Shown one piece after another: positions 7,554 through 16,112 of a stretch of DNA of 64,000 nt; the first letter of the stretch is position 1, and each line of letters starts with the position of its first letter. Where the stretch lies: the NCBI RefSeq assembly GCF_003335085.1, contig NZ_QPEJ01000016.1, positions 62,001 through 126,000 on the forward strand, read 5' to 3'. The notes under the pieces were generated by a model that was given only the letters and a program-made list of their open reading frames with translations, did not search any database and was not told the DNA's origin. This DNA comes from Polaribacter sp. WD7. Lineage in GTDB: Bacteria > Bacteroidota > Bacteroidia > Flavobacteriales > Flavobacteriaceae. The translations under genes were made by a program, and so were the position numbers.

Positions 7554-8987
7554 TGCTAATCCCAGTTCTTGTCCTTTCTTTAGCATAAAATTATAGGAAG
7601 CCTCGTGTTCATTAGGAATTTTTCCATCTAAAATTGCATTTTTTATAGCTTCCTTTATTTGCCCTATTTCACGGCATGGTTTTAAATTAAACGCTTTCAT
7701 AATCTCTTCTCCAGTAACTGGTGGTTGAAAATTACGAACTCGATCTCGTTCTTCTACTTCTTTTATCTTTTTTCTAACTAACTCAAAATTTTTGTGGTAA
7801 CGCTTAAATTTCTTCGGGTTTTTAGTCGTAATATCTGCCTCACACAACGTCATTAATTCGTTAATATCATCGCCTGCATCAAACACCAAACGTCTAATAG
7901 CAGCATCTGTTACTTCAGATGCCAACACTATTGGCCTAGAACTTAACAATACCATTTTCTGAACAAACTTCATCTTATTGTTCAACGGCATCTTTAATCG
8001 CTTAAAAAGTGTAAACACCATTTTAGAGCCTACAAATTCATGAGCATGAAACGTCCATCCAATTTTTTTATGAAACTTTTTTGTAGGAGCCTTACCAATA
8101 TCGTGCAACAAAGCTGCCCATCGTAACCATAAATTCTGTGTGTTTTCTGCAATATTATCTACCACTTCTAAAGTATGGTAAAAATTATCTTTGTGTTTTT
8201 GCCCTTCTATCTCTTCAACACCTTTTAGGGCAGTCAATTCTGGTAAAATTTGTTTTAAAAGATACGTTTCTTCTAACAATAAGAACCCAACAGAAGGTTT
8301 TGTAGCAGCAATAATTTTATTAAGCTCATCTACAATACGTTCTCTTGTTATGATTTTTAAACGAGAAGAGTTTTTAGCAATTGCACTTAAAGATGTTTCT
8401 TCAATAGTAAAATTTAATTGTGTTGCAAAACGAATGGCACGCATCATTCGTAAAGGATCATCAGAATATGTAATATCTGGATCTAAAGGAGTTTTGATGA
8501 TTTTATGATCTAAGTCTTTAATACCGTTAAACGGATCTAACAACTCTCCAAAATTAGCCTCGTTTAAACTTAACGCTAAAGCATTTATGGTAAAATCTCT
8601 TCTATTTTGGTCATCTTGTAAGGTTCCAGAAGTTACTTCTGGATTTCTACTTTCTTCAGAATACGATTCTTTTCTAGCTCCTACAAACTCAATTTCAATA
8701 TCTTTATAACGCAACATTGCTGTTCCGTAAGTTTTAAAAACCTGTACTTTGGGTTTGTTTGGTAGTAATTCAGAAACTTTTAATGCCAATTCTATACCGC
8801 TGCCAACAGCAACAACATCAATATCTTTTACGGTGCCTCTTTTTAAAAAAAAATCACGTACAAACCCACCAATAACATAGCTGTCTATTGCCAATAATTT
8901 AGCAGCTTTAGAAATTACCTTAAATATAGGATTAGTTAGTGCTTCTTGATGATTTTGCATTGATGATTTACGAATAGTTAGTTGCAA
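7545..8987 (-). CDS. cca: CCA tRNA nucleotidyltransferase / poly(A) polymerase family protein with HD domain
   Basis: This class II nucleotidyltransferase (480 aa) adds or repairs the 3' CCA end of tRNA. Visible are GGFVRD (~40-45), the metal-binding DID (55-57), RRDFTINAL near 130, and the neck motif with DPLRMMRAIRFATQL near 172. A C-terminal HD phosphohydrolase domain has LLHDIGKAPT near 292. The HD fusion is usual for Bacteroidota. The start at 8987 adds nine residues before MQNHQEALTN. The second methionine (8960) aligns better with what I recall of homologues and may be the true start. A good promoter with TTTG 19 bases before TAAATTTG lies upstream. The 3' end overlaps a convergent ABC transporter gene by nine bases. 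Confidence 0.9.
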   Translation of the reverse strand: MQLTIRKSSMQNHQEALTNPIFKVISKAAKLLAIDSYVIGGFVRDFFLKRGTVKDIDVVAVGSGIELALKVSELLPNKPKVQVFKTYGTAMLRYKDIEIEFVGARKESYSEESRNPEVTSGTLQDDQNRRDFTINALALSLNEANFGELLDPFNGIKDLDHKIIKTPLDPDITYSDDPLRMMRAIRFATQLNFTIEETSLSAIAKNSSRLKIITRERIVDELNKIIAATKPSVGFLLLEETYLLKQILPELTALKGVEEIEGQKHKDNFYHTLEVVDNIAENTQNLWLRWAALLHDIGKAPTKKFHKKIGWTFHAHEFVGSKMVFTLFKRLKMPLNNKMKFVQKMVLLSSRPIVLASEVTDAAIRRLVFDAGDDINELMTLCEADITTKNPKKFKRYHKNFELVRKKIKEVEERDRVRNFQPPVTGEEIMKAFNLKPCREIGQIKEAIKNAILDGKIPNEHEASYNFMLKKGQELGLALA

Positions 8988-9028
8988 TAATTGTAAAACT
9001 TTTAAATACAGTTTGTTTTTAATGAGGG

Positions 9029-9059
9029 CAAATTTACTATTTAAAAAATGCCTTTCAAA
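9029..9059 (-). promoter_or_regulatory. Promoter of the CCA nucleotidyltransferase gene (-33 TTTG, -7 TAAATTTG)
   Basis: On the minus strand TTTG (9059-9056) precedes TAAATTTG (9036-9029) with exactly 19 bases between. This is the standard Bacteroidota primary sigma factor geometry and one of the clearest promoters in the window. Confidence 0.65.
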
Positions 9060-9089
9060 ATAGTAATCTCTATTTCTAAAAAGGAATAT

Positions 9090-10064
9090 TTAAAGTGATT
9101 CTTTAAAATTGGTATTTAGTTTTTTATCAATCCACACTAAAATTCGTTCCATATACGGTTTGGAAAGGATTTCAAAATCTTGTATACACATAAATATGTT
9201 GGATGAAAACATACGATCTACAAATAACTTCAATCCTATTTTTTTTGACTTATACCCCTCTATATACAGTAATTTATATTCTTTTTTTAATACACAAGTC
9301 TTGTTCTTAATTTCTATATGATTTGCTAAACCCTGAGATGCGTATTGATTGATATTTCTAAATTTATACTTTATATTCTGTATTAAAATAGATTTGTTGT
9401 TTGCGTAATACTTTTCAAAAGTAGATTTTCTAAGGGGTTTTGGCGTATGATGAAAGCTAAAATGTTTTGGAAAACCTACTAATTTAGCTGCTTTTTCTTT
9501 CGATTTTTTATGAGTAGCCTTGGTTGATACTTTAGAAAACCATCTCTTATAAAAAAGATTTTCATTAAAATGCAACCACTTTCCTCTTAGCATTGGAGTT
9601 CCATTTACAAAGAAATCAGATGGTTTTGTCTCTCGTATTAAAAAAAAATCATCATTAAAATACACAAAATGTTCCGCTAAATTTGGTATTCTATACAACA
9701 TTGTTTCTATGGATCTAGAATTGAATGTTGGTAAAAAATCTTCAAAACCTTTAAAAATAATACGGTGATCTATTTGCTTTAAACAAACTCCTTTTTGTTG
9801 CGCTTTGACTTTTAAAACATCAAAATTTTTAGGGTACTGTTCATCCGTAACAACATAAATATTTTTAATATATGTGGCAAATTTTAAAATAGAAGTAATA
9901 CAAATTTCTATTTCATTGACAGAACTATAACTTGTAGTTGCTTCTTTATCTGTCCAATCAATTTTTTTTTCTAAATATTGGTTTATTTTTTGTTGCCATT
10001 GTTTATCATAACCATCTACCCAACTAATAACTGCATCTATTTTTAATTGATTATTTGCTTTCAT
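9090..10064 (-). CDS. Stealth family protein, predicted sugar-phosphate transferase
   Basis: Stealth proteins transfer a hexose-1-phosphate from a UDP-sugar onto glycans, giving phosphodiester-linked capsule or exopolysaccharide. The family includes human GNPTAB and meningococcal SacB. In this 324-aa protein, conserved region 1 is IDAVISWVDG at 9-18. Region 2 is long and clear (111-142), with LPTFNSRSIETMLYRIP and then YFNDDFFL. Basic sequence with histidines (HFSFHHTP, ~197-204) fits region 3, and a Stealth-like C-terminal part follows. There is no signal peptide or membrane helix, so it is cytosolic or peripheral. It is the last gene of a leftward glycosyltransferase cluster. The product is inferred from the family; the acceptor is unknown. 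Confidence 0.88.
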   Translation of the reverse strand: MKANNQLKIDAVISWVDGYDKQWQQKINQYLEKKIDWTDKEATTSYSSVNEIEICITSILKFATYIKNIYVVTDEQYPKNFDVLKVKAQQKGVCLKQIDHRIIFKGFEDFLPTFNSRSIETMLYRIPNLAEHFVYFNDDFFLIRETKPSDFFVNGTPMLRGKWLHFNENLFYKRWFSKVSTKATHKKSKEKAAKLVGFPKHFSFHHTPKPLRKSTFEKYYANNKSILIQNIKYKFRNINQYASQGLANHIEIKNKTCVLKKEYKLLYIEGYKSKKIGLKLFVDRMFSSNIFMCIQDFEILSKPYMERILVWIDKKLNTNFKESL

Positions 10065-10121
10065 ATAAGTTATTCTATTTGCTAACGCAACTTTGTACTA
10101 GAAAAAAGTAAAATTTTGTAG

Positions 10122-11105
10122 TTATTTTTTGCCATAATTTACAGATCGTTTACTTAACCAAGTTCCATTTTGTAATGCAGAAATGTAATAATTAGCTATA
10201 TTTAATAAAAGTAAAATTTGCAATCTTGCTTTTGGTATAAAACACAAAGGCAAACTTACTATTGCGATAATTAATTTTGAAAATACGTTATAAAACAATA
10301 CAATAGATTGTAGAAAAAAACGATAAAATCTAGAAAAATTATTATGCAAATAAACGTGCTTGGATATTAATACTTCCGTTTTCGTAATTGCAGTGGTTTT
10401 AATATTAATTCTAGAAGATACTCCATGCTTGTGTATGATAAAACAGTTTTTTAAGAGTACTACCTCCCCTCCTAAATTTCGTATATTTTTAGACAACTCT
10501 ATATCTTCATAATACATCCAATAATCTTCATTCCAACCGTTAACTTTAGAAAACCATGAACTAGACATAAATACAACTGCACCAGAAACCCACTCTGGGT
10601 AAAGAAAATTTTCTGTTTCTTTCGTGTTTCTTTCTAAAGCATTATTATTAACAACTCTAAAAAAACCAAAAATTGTACTTAATCTAGGAAAGTACCTTTT
10701 TATTTTCTCAAAAGTACCATCCATTTTCTTTTGTTTGCAAGAAACGATACCGCAATTATCATGATGCTTGAGATAAGCATACATTTTAGAAACGGCTTCT
10801 TTAGTTGCTATAGTATCTGGGTTTAAAAATAAGTAGTATGCTCCTTTCGCTTTTTTTGCTCCTATGTTACAACCGCTTGCAAAACCACTATTTTTAGGGT
10901 TTTTGATATAAATAGCATTTGGAAATTCTTTTAAAACACTTAAATATTCAGAATCTTGTGCATAATTATCAACTATAATTATTTCAATATTTAGATCTTT
11001 GCAAATTGATTGTTGAATAGAGTTTAATAGATCACGTAGTGTATCCCAACTTTTGTAAGTTACTGTAATAATTGAGATATCTATGTCGCGTTCTTTAGAG
11101 CCCAT
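10122..11105 (-). CDS. GT2 family glycosyltransferase (rhamnosyltransferase-like)
   Basis: A 327-aa GT-A enzyme. Its N-terminal strand is ISIITVTYKSWDTL, followed by IIIVDNYAQD near 43-51. An NSGFASGCNIG segment (72-82) binds the nucleotide, and the DxD-like site is NPDT (95-98). The motif WVSGAVVFMS near 165 and a DIELS motif with the catalytic base near 205 resemble dTDP-rhamnosyl and related transferases. The C-terminus has a hydrophobic stretch (~262-290) that may anchor it to the inner membrane. It overlaps the upstream glycosyltransferase by 11 bases, which argues for one mRNA. Donor and acceptor are unknown. Confidence 0.85.
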   Translation of the reverse strand: MGSKERDIDISIITVTYKSWDTLRDLLNSIQQSICKDLNIEIIIVDNYAQDSEYLSVLKEFPNAIYIKNPKNSGFASGCNIGAKKAKGAYYLFLNPDTIATKEAVSKMYAYLKHHDNCGIVSCKQKKMDGTFEKIKRYFPRLSTIFGFFRVVNNNALERNTKETENFLYPEWVSGAVVFMSSSWFSKVNGWNEDYWMYYEDIELSKNIRNLGGEVVLLKNCFIIHKHGVSSRINIKTTAITKTEVLISKHVYLHNNFSRFYRFFLQSIVLFYNVFSKLIIAIVSLPLCFIPKARLQILLLLNIANYYISALQNGTWLSKRSVNYGKK

Positions 11106-11856
11106 TTTTAGCTCTTTTGTTTAAATGCCATAGTTTTATATACCTTACCAAAACGCCATATGCTTGTGTATTGGCTACTAAAAAACCTACAAAACCATCT
11201 AAAAACCCTAATCTTATTATATAATGAATAAAGAATCTTGCTAGCGGTTTTACAGTTACATGAAATATATTTACGCTTTGTCCTTTTTCGTGCAATTGTT
11301 GTGCTTTTAAAGCTCCGTAATGATTCATTTTAGCAATATAATGATCAAAACTTCTATAAGAGAAGTGGTCTATTTTGTTTTTAAAAAAACCTAGTTTTCC
11401 TTTTGCTGCTATGGTTTCGTGTACAGGATTTCCATTATACCTACAAAACTCTTTTAAGAATAATCGAATTACTTTATCTCTTTGAAAACCGCAATAGTTT
11501 ACTTTTTCATCAGCAAAATAAAATGTTCTTCTTACATAAAAACCAACAAAACCTTGTGGATTGTTAACAGCTTCTAAAATTTCTTTTTCTACTGCTGGTG
11601 TAACACGCTCATCTGCATCTAAAATATAAATCCAAGAGTGTTTAGCCTGATCTATGGCAAAGTTTTTTTGAGAAGAAAAATCATCAAACTTTCGTTTGAT
11701 GATTTTTACATTCATTTTTTCAGCAATTGCTATCGTTTTATCTGTACTATAAGAATCTATAACAATAATTTCATCTGCGAAACGTACAGATTTAATGGCA
11801 TCTTCAATATGAATTTCTTCATTTAAAGTGGGGATTATTGCTGTTATTTTTGTCAT
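11095..11856 (-). CDS. GT2 family glycosyltransferase, WaaE/KdtX-like (LPS core type)
   Basis: A 253-aa soluble glycosyltransferase of the WaaE/KdtX group, whose members add glucose to a heptose of the LPS core. Signature stretches are AIIPTLNEEIHIEDAI (6-21), EIIVIDSYSTDKT (29-41), KRKFDDFSSQKNFAI (55-69) and the metal-binding LDADER (79-84). An NPVHE motif near 141 is also typical. It overlaps the downstream glycosyltransferase by 11 bases and lies only 10 bases after dapD, so it may be co-transcribed with that housekeeping gene. The LPS role is inferred from the family. Confidence 0.87.
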   Translation of the reverse strand: MTKITAIIPTLNEEIHIEDAIKSVRFADEIIVIDSYSTDKTIAIAEKMNVKIIKRKFDDFSSQKNFAIDQAKHSWIYILDADERVTPAVEKEILEAVNNPQGFVGFYVRRTFYFADEKVNYCGFQRDKVIRLFLKEFCRYNGNPVHETIAAKGKLGFFKNKIDHFSYRSFDHYIAKMNHYGALKAQQLHEKGQSVNIFHVTVKPLARFFIHYIIRLGFLDGFVGFLVANTQAYGVLVRYIKLWHLNKRAKNGL

Positions 11857-11866
11857 ATACTATTTC

Positions 11867-12682
11867 TTAAACAGCTACATCGTATTCACGTAATGCGTCG
11901 TTAAGAGATGTTTTTTTATTGGTACTTTCTTTTCTTTTTCCAATAATTAATGCACAAGGTACGTTATACTCTCCTGCTGCAAATTTCTTAGTATAGCTCC
12001 CTGGAATCACCACTGATCTTGCTGGTACAATACCTTTCATTTCTACGGGTTCATCTCCTGTTACATCAATAATTTTTGTACTCATCGTTAGCACAACATT
12101 AGCACCTAATACGGCTTCTTTTTCTACTCTAACGCCTTCTACCACAATACACCTAGAGCCAATGAAAGCTCCGTCTTCAATAATTACTGGTGCTGCTTGT
12201 AAAGGCTCTAAAACACCACCTATACCTACTCCTCCAGAAAGGTGTACATTTTTACCTATTTGAGCACAAGACCCTACTGTAGCCCATGTGTCTACCATAG
12301 TTCCTTCATCTACATAAGCACCAATATTAACGTAACTTGGCATTAAAATAGTTCCTGCAGAAATATAAGCTCCGTGTCTTGCTACCGCATTAGGTACTAC
12401 TCTAATTCCTCTTGCTTCAAAATTCCTTTTTAATGGAATCTTATCATGATATTCAAAAATACCAGCTTCTAGTGTTTCCATTTTTTGAATAGGGAAATAC
12501 AAAACAACTGCTTTTTTGACCCACTCGTTTACTTGCCAACCTCCTTCTATTGGTTCTGCTACTCTCAACTCTCCTTTATCTAACAAATCTACTACCTTTC
12601 TAATGGTAGTAATTGTATTTTCATCTTTTAACAGCTCTCTATTTTCCCAAGCTGACTCAATGATTTCTCTAATTTCTTTCAT
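11867..12682 (-). CDS. dapD: DapD, 2,3,4,5-tetrahydropyridine-2,6-dicarboxylate N-succinyltransferase
   Basis: This enzyme succinylates tetrahydrodipicolinate in the succinylase route to meso-diaminopimelate and lysine, with succinyl-CoA as donor. The 271-aa protein has the helical N-terminal domain (MKEIREIIESAWENRELL). A left-handed parallel beta-helix of hexapeptide repeats follows, from about residue 95 to 210. It includes RHGAYISAGTILMPSYVNIGA and AQIGKNVHLSGGVGIGGVLEP. The ending SLNDALREYDVAV fits the family. It lies inside a glycosyltransferase cluster, ten bases from a WaaE-like gene. The pathway's dapA is at 23620-24495. Confidence 0.95.
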   Translation of the reverse strand: MKEIREIIESAWENRELLKDENTITTIRKVVDLLDKGELRVAEPIEGGWQVNEWVKKAVVLYFPIQKMETLEAGIFEYHDKIPLKRNFEARGIRVVPNAVARHGAYISAGTILMPSYVNIGAYVDEGTMVDTWATVGSCAQIGKNVHLSGGVGIGGVLEPLQAAPVIIEDGAFIGSRCIVVEGVRVEKEAVLGANVVLTMSTKIIDVTGDEPVEMKGIVPARSVVIPGSYTKKFAAGEYNVPCALIIGKRKESTNKKTSLNDALREYDVAV

Positions 12683-12780
12683 TGTTATGTATTAATTTCT
12701 GTAAATATAAATGTACCTATATAATTTAAAATAAATATTTGTTTTTTAAACAGATATGTATTGTTTGTTTATTCTGTTTT

Positions 12781-13593
12781 TTAGTTTTTGAGCATTTTTT
12801 GTAAAGCAAAACGCATTCTGTCTTCGTCTGAATTTAATTTTCGTCTCCCTTTTAAACCTTCTATATACAAATTGGGTAAATGATGAATACGATTGTCTTC
12901 AAATTCTGAAATACAAATTACTTTCTTCATTCCTCCAAAATCATACACATCTGTATTTACCTTACATTTTAAACTATATCTAAAAGGTTCTACAATTGGT
13001 TTTTTAAACTTTTTACGAATAGAATTTGCGAAATTATTATATAAATAAAAGGGTTTATAACGTATTAATTTTTCGAAATTAATAGTATTACCCACCTTTT
13101 CTAGTTGCTTTTTTGTGAGTATAAACGTAGCTTGATGGGTATTAGAAAAATATGCAAACTTTTTGCCATTGTGTATTTCTACAGAATCGTAATCCCAATC
13201 AAAATGGCTATGATACCCAACATAATAAAAATCTCCTCCGTCATTTTCATATTGAATTAAACCTGGTATTCTATTTTCTGGTAAAAAACTACTGTACTCA
13301 ATGTGCTTATCTACATGTTTCTCTAAAAACAAATGATCATTTTCTCCGTAAATAAATACGTCGTATTCATCTTTACGTTTCCAAATCTCTTTTCTACACG
13401 TTAGCGGCAGTAATTGATAGTTGTTTAAAACAACTACATTAACGATATCTACACCTTCTATTTCTAAAGGAATATTTGACTGCACAATTACGGTTACTTC
13501 GTATTTTTTAAAACGTTTTAAGGCAGCAACAACTTGCTCTAAATAAGATAATTGCTCATCTCCATAATTTACTAAAACAGCTAATAATTTCAT
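12781..13593 (-). CDS. Uncharacterised glycosyltransferase-like protein
   Basis: I do not recognise a named family with certainty. The 270-aa protein begins MKLLAVLVNYGDEQLSYLEQVVAAL. It has the alternating strand-helix pattern of a GT-A fold, with a possible metal-binding END motif (GENDHLFLEKH, ~84-94). A WDYDSVEIHNGKKFAYFSNTHQATF segment (~134-158) resembles acceptor-binding loops. There is no signal peptide or membrane segment. It has its own promoter (TTTG, 19 bases, TAACTTTG) and points leftward toward dapD and the glycosyltransferase cluster, 98 bases upstream. A role in surface glycan synthesis is inference from fold-like features and neighbours. Confidence 0.6.
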   Translation of the reverse strand: MKLLAVLVNYGDEQLSYLEQVVAALKRFKKYEVTVIVQSNIPLEIEGVDIVNVVVLNNYQLLPLTCRKEIWKRKDEYDVFIYGENDHLFLEKHVDKHIEYSSFLPENRIPGLIQYENDGGDFYYVGYHSHFDWDYDSVEIHNGKKFAYFSNTHQATFILTKKQLEKVGNTINFEKLIRYKPFYLYNNFANSIRKKFKKPIVEPFRYSLKCKVNTDVYDFGGMKKVICISEFEDNRIHHLPNLYIEGLKGRRKLNSDEDRMRFALQKMLKN

Positions 13594-13628
13594 TAAAAAT
13601 AAAAATGCTTAATGTTTTTTTAGACAAA

Positions 13629-13659
13629 CAAAGTTATTATAAAAACTTGATGTCGCAAA
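13629..13659 (-). promoter_or_regulatory. Promoter (-33 TTTG, -7 TAACTTTG) of the uncharacterised glycosyltransferase-like gene
   Basis: On the minus strand TTTG at 13659-13656 is followed 19 bases later by TAACTTTG at 13636-13629, an ideal Bacteroidota promoter. It lies 35 bases before the start codon and is divergent from the ruvX promoter. Confidence 0.65.
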
Positions 13660-13695
13660 TTAAAACTTAAATAAAGCATTTCTAATTTTTAATAC

Positions 13696-13703
13696 TAACT
13701 TTG
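13696..13703 (+). promoter_or_regulatory. -7 promoter box (TAACTTTG) of ruvX
   Basis: TAACTTTG lies 18 bases before the TTG start of ruvX. It supports the TTG start, since little leader remains for any upstream start. There is no matching TTTG at 19-21 bases upstream. Confidence 0.5.
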
Positions 13704-13721
13704 CTACCAAATTAAATTGAT

Positions 13722-14132
13722 TTGGGTAGAATTTTAGCCTTAGATTTTGGCACCAAAAGAACGGGAATTGCTGTTACTGATGAGCTGCAAATTATTGCAT
13801 CTGGTTTAACAACCATTGCTACAGAAGACGTTATTTTATTTTTAAAACAATATGTAACTAAAGAAAATGTAGTTCTTTTTGTTGTAGGCAAACCAAAACA
13901 AATGAATAATACAGATAGTCAAAGTGAAGCTTTTATTATCCCATTTTTAGAAAAACTATCTAAAGCATTACCAAACATCCCTATACAAAGAGTAGACGAA
14001 CGTTTTACCTCTAAAATGGCTGTACAGACCATGATTGATAGTGGGATGAAAAGAAAACAGAGACGAAACAAAGGGCTAATAGATGAGATAAGTGCCACCA
14101 TAATTCTGCAATCGTATCTGTATAGCCAATAA
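13722..14132 (+). CDS. ruvX: RuvX/YqgF, Holliday junction resolvase-like / pre-16S rRNA nuclease
   Basis: A 136-aa RNase H-fold nuclease needed for maturation of the 16S rRNA 5' end and historically called a Holliday junction resolvase. Motifs are all present: LALDFGTKRTGIAV (D8), VVGKPKQMN near 55-62, VDERFTS (91-97) and the C-terminal acidic residue D121 in LIDEISATIIL. The start codon is TTG. No ATG exists upstream in frame before the promoter, and translation from this TTG gives the expected N-terminus MGRILALDFG. It is followed by def on the same strand, which has its own promoter. Confidence 0.92.
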   Translation: MGRILALDFGTKRTGIAVTDELQIIASGLTTIATEDVILFLKQYVTKENVVLFVVGKPKQMNNTDSQSEAFIIPFLEKLSKALPNIPIQRVDERFTSKMAVQTMIDSGMKRKQRRNKGLIDEISATIILQSYLYSQ

Positions 14133-14160
14133 ACTTTGAGCGTAAATTCATAATTTAAAA

Positions 14161-14193
14161 TTTGGCATTAGCACTTTTGAAGTTGTACTTTTG
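14161..14193 (+). promoter_or_regulatory. Promoter (-33 TTTG, -7 TACTTTTG) of def
   Basis: TTTG at 14161-14164 is followed after 21 bases by TACTTTTG at 14186-14193, 20 bases before the def ATG. This fits the Bacteroidota consensus. Confidence 0.6.
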
Positions 14194-14213
14194 CAACGCA
14201 AAAAAACAAAATA

Positions 14214-14804
14214 ATGATACTACCTGTTGTTGCTTATGGAGATCCTGTACTACGCAAAGTTGCTGTAGATATAGACAAAGATTACCCTAAATTAAATGAA
14301 CTTATAACCAACATGAAAGAGACCATGTACAATGCATCTGGTGTTGGTTTGGCAGCTCCTCAAATCGGTAAATCTATACGCTTATTTCTTATTGATGCTT
14401 CTCCTTTTGCAGAAGATGAAGACTTATCTGAAAAAGACAGAACAGCTTTAAAAGATTTTAACAAAGTATTTATAAATGCTAAAATTTTAGAAGAAGAAGG
14501 AGATGAATGGGCTTTTAATGAAGGCTGTCTAAGTATTCCTGATGTGCGTGAAGATGTTTTTAGAAAGCCTAAAGTTACTATTGAATATCAAGATGAAGAT
14601 TTTAACACACATACAGAAGTTTTAGAAGGATTAGCTGCGCGTGTTTTTCAGCACGAATATGATCATATTGAAGGTGTTTTGTTTACAGACAAACTCTCTT
14701 CTCTTAAAAAAAGATTGATTAAGAAAAAATTAGAAAATATTTCTAAAGGAAAAATAAATTCTGATTATAGAATGCGTTTTCCAAATGCAAAAAAAGGTAA
14801 ATAA
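14214..14804 (+). CDS. def: Peptide deformylase
   Basis: This metalloenzyme removes the N-formyl group from nascent proteins at the ribosome exit. All three motifs are present in the 196-aa protein: GVGLAAPQIG (43-52), EGCLSIP (103-109, with the metal-ligand cysteine C105) and QHEYDHIEG (146-154), whose two histidines complete the site. An acidic insertion around 66-80 (EDEDLSEKDRTALKDF) is longer than in E. coli Def and is usual in Bacteroidota. The tail is lysine-rich. It has its own promoter upstream. A degenerate repeat fragment (TCGAAGTGA) follows the stop codon. Confidence 0.95.
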   Translation: MILPVVAYGDPVLRKVAVDIDKDYPKLNELITNMKETMYNASGVGLAAPQIGKSIRLFLIDASPFAEDEDLSEKDRTALKDFNKVFINAKILEEEGDEWAFNEGCLSIPDVREDVFRKPKVTIEYQDEDFNTHTEVLEGLAARVFQHEYDHIEGVLFTDKLSSLKKRLIKKKLENISKGKINSDYRMRFPNAKKGK

Positions 14805-14850
14805 CTACTCGACTGCGATCGAAGTGACATCAAAAATATAAAAGACACAA
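14805..14850. repeat. Fragment of a flavobacterial intergenic repeat
   Basis: The stretch just after def contains CTCGACTGCGATCGAAGTGACATC-like sequence at about 14810-14833. Its TCGAAGTGA end matches the end of the larger hairpin repeat at 56588-56670 (GCTCGAAGTGATAATC). I read it as a remnant of the same family. It is weakly supported because it is so short. Confidence 0.35.
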
Positions 14851-15273
14851 ATGGAGTTTAATAAAATTATATCGGTAACTGGCAAACCAGGATTGTTTCA
14901 AGTAATCTCTCAATCTAAAAATGCAATTATTGCAGAATCTTTGATTGATAAAAAAAGGTTGGCTATAAATGCAACTCAAAATGTCAGTTTGTTAGAAAAT
15001 ATTGCTATTTATACTTATGAAGAAGACTTGCCTTTATGGAATGTTTTTAAAGCAATAAACGAAAAAACTGAAGGTAAAGCTGCTATTTCTCATAAAGAAA
15101 GTGGTAAAAAATTAGAAGCTTTTTTCTTAGAGGCATTGCCAAACTATGATGAAGAAAGAGTGTATACTTCTAATATAAAAAAGGTAATTCAGTGGTATAA
15201 TATTTTGGTAGAAGCTGGTATGGACTTTACAAAAACTGAAGAAACCACAGAAGAAACAGAAGCAGAAGCTTAA
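14851..15273 (+). CDS. DUF5606 domain-containing protein
   Basis: A 140-aa soluble protein of the Bacteroidota family DUF5606. Its function is not known to me. The conserved N-terminal half starts MEFNKIISVTGKPGLFQVISQSK and is followed by a beta-rich SH3-like part up to about 55. A helical region with a VYTSNIKKVIQWYNILVEAG motif follows (~103-122). The last 20 residues are a glutamate/threonine tail. It lies between def and mazG, and its stop overlaps the mazG start (TAATG), so DUF5606 and MazG are made from one mRNA. Any link to nucleotide housecleaning or translation is inferred from those neighbours. Confidence 0.85.
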   Translation: MEFNKIISVTGKPGLFQVISQSKNAIIAESLIDKKRLAINATQNVSLLENIAIYTYEEDLPLWNVFKAINEKTEGKAAISHKESGKKLEAFFLEALPNYDEERVYTSNIKKVIQWYNILVEAGMDFTKTEETTEETEAEA

Positions 15274-16052
15274 TGAATTCTAGAAAAGATCAGTTAGCTG
15301 CAATAAATAGGTTGTTAGATATTATGGACGACTTAAGGGTAAAATGCCCTTGGGATAGAAAGCAAACTTTAGAAAGTTTGCGCCATCTTACAATAGAAGA
15401 AACCTACGAGCTTGCTGATGCTATTTTAGAAAATGATTTATCGGAAATACAAAAAGAATTGGGCGATGTGTTGTTACACATCGTTTTTTATGCAAAAATT
15501 GGTAGCGAAAAAAATGCATTTGACATTGCTGATGTTGCCAATAGTATTTGTGACAAATTAATAGACAGACATCCTCATATTTATGGAGATGTTAAGGTTG
15601 AAGATGAGAATGATGTAAAACGCAATTGGGAGCAATTAAAATTAAAAGAAGGCAAAAGTTCTGTTCTAGAAGGCGTTCCTAAAAGTTTACCTGCAGTGGT
15701 AAAAGCCAATAGAATTCAAGATAAAGTAGCTGGTGTTGGTTTTGATTGGGAACAACCTGAACAAGTTTGGGAAAAAGTTCAAGAAGAACTTGCTGAGTTA
15801 AATGAAGAAATTGCAAAAGGAAACCAACAAAATATTGAAAAAGAGTTTGGTGATGTGCTTTTTTCTATGATTAATTATGCGCGTTTTATTGGAGTAAACC
15901 CAGAAAATGCTTTAGAGAAAACCAATAAAAAATTTATAAACCGTTTTCAGTTTTTAGAAAAAGCGGCTAAAAAAGAAGGCAAACAACTCTCTGAAATGTC
16001 TTTGGCAGAAATGGATCTGTATTGGGAAAAATCTAAAGCGCTTTATAAGTAA
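15273..16052 (+). CDS. mazG: MazG, nucleoside triphosphate pyrophosphohydrolase
   Basis: MazG hydrolyses (d)NTPs to the monophosphate and pyrophosphate, clearing aberrant nucleotides and modulating ppGpp. The 259-aa protein has the two tandem all-alpha MazG domains. The first runs from about 8 to 120, with CPWDRKQTLESL and the EExxE-type metal site in LTIEETYELADAI and GDVLLHIVFYA. The second runs from about 130 to 255, with VQEELAELNEEI and EFGDVLFSMINYAR. WEKSKALYK ends the protein as in the family. It starts within the stop codon of the DUF5606 gene. Confidence 0.94.
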   Translation: MNSRKDQLAAINRLLDIMDDLRVKCPWDRKQTLESLRHLTIEETYELADAILENDLSEIQKELGDVLLHIVFYAKIGSEKNAFDIADVANSICDKLIDRHPHIYGDVKVEDENDVKRNWEQLKLKEGKSSVLEGVPKSLPAVVKANRIQDKVAGVGFDWEQPEQVWEKVQEELAELNEEIAKGNQQNIEKEFGDVLFSMINYARFIGVNPENALEKTNKKFINRFQFLEKAAKKEGKQLSEMSLAEMDLYWEKSKALYK

Positions 16053-16112
16053 TTTTTAGTTTTAAGTCCTCGATACTATTTTTAGTGAACTCAAAATTAC
16101 TAGAACTGACAA

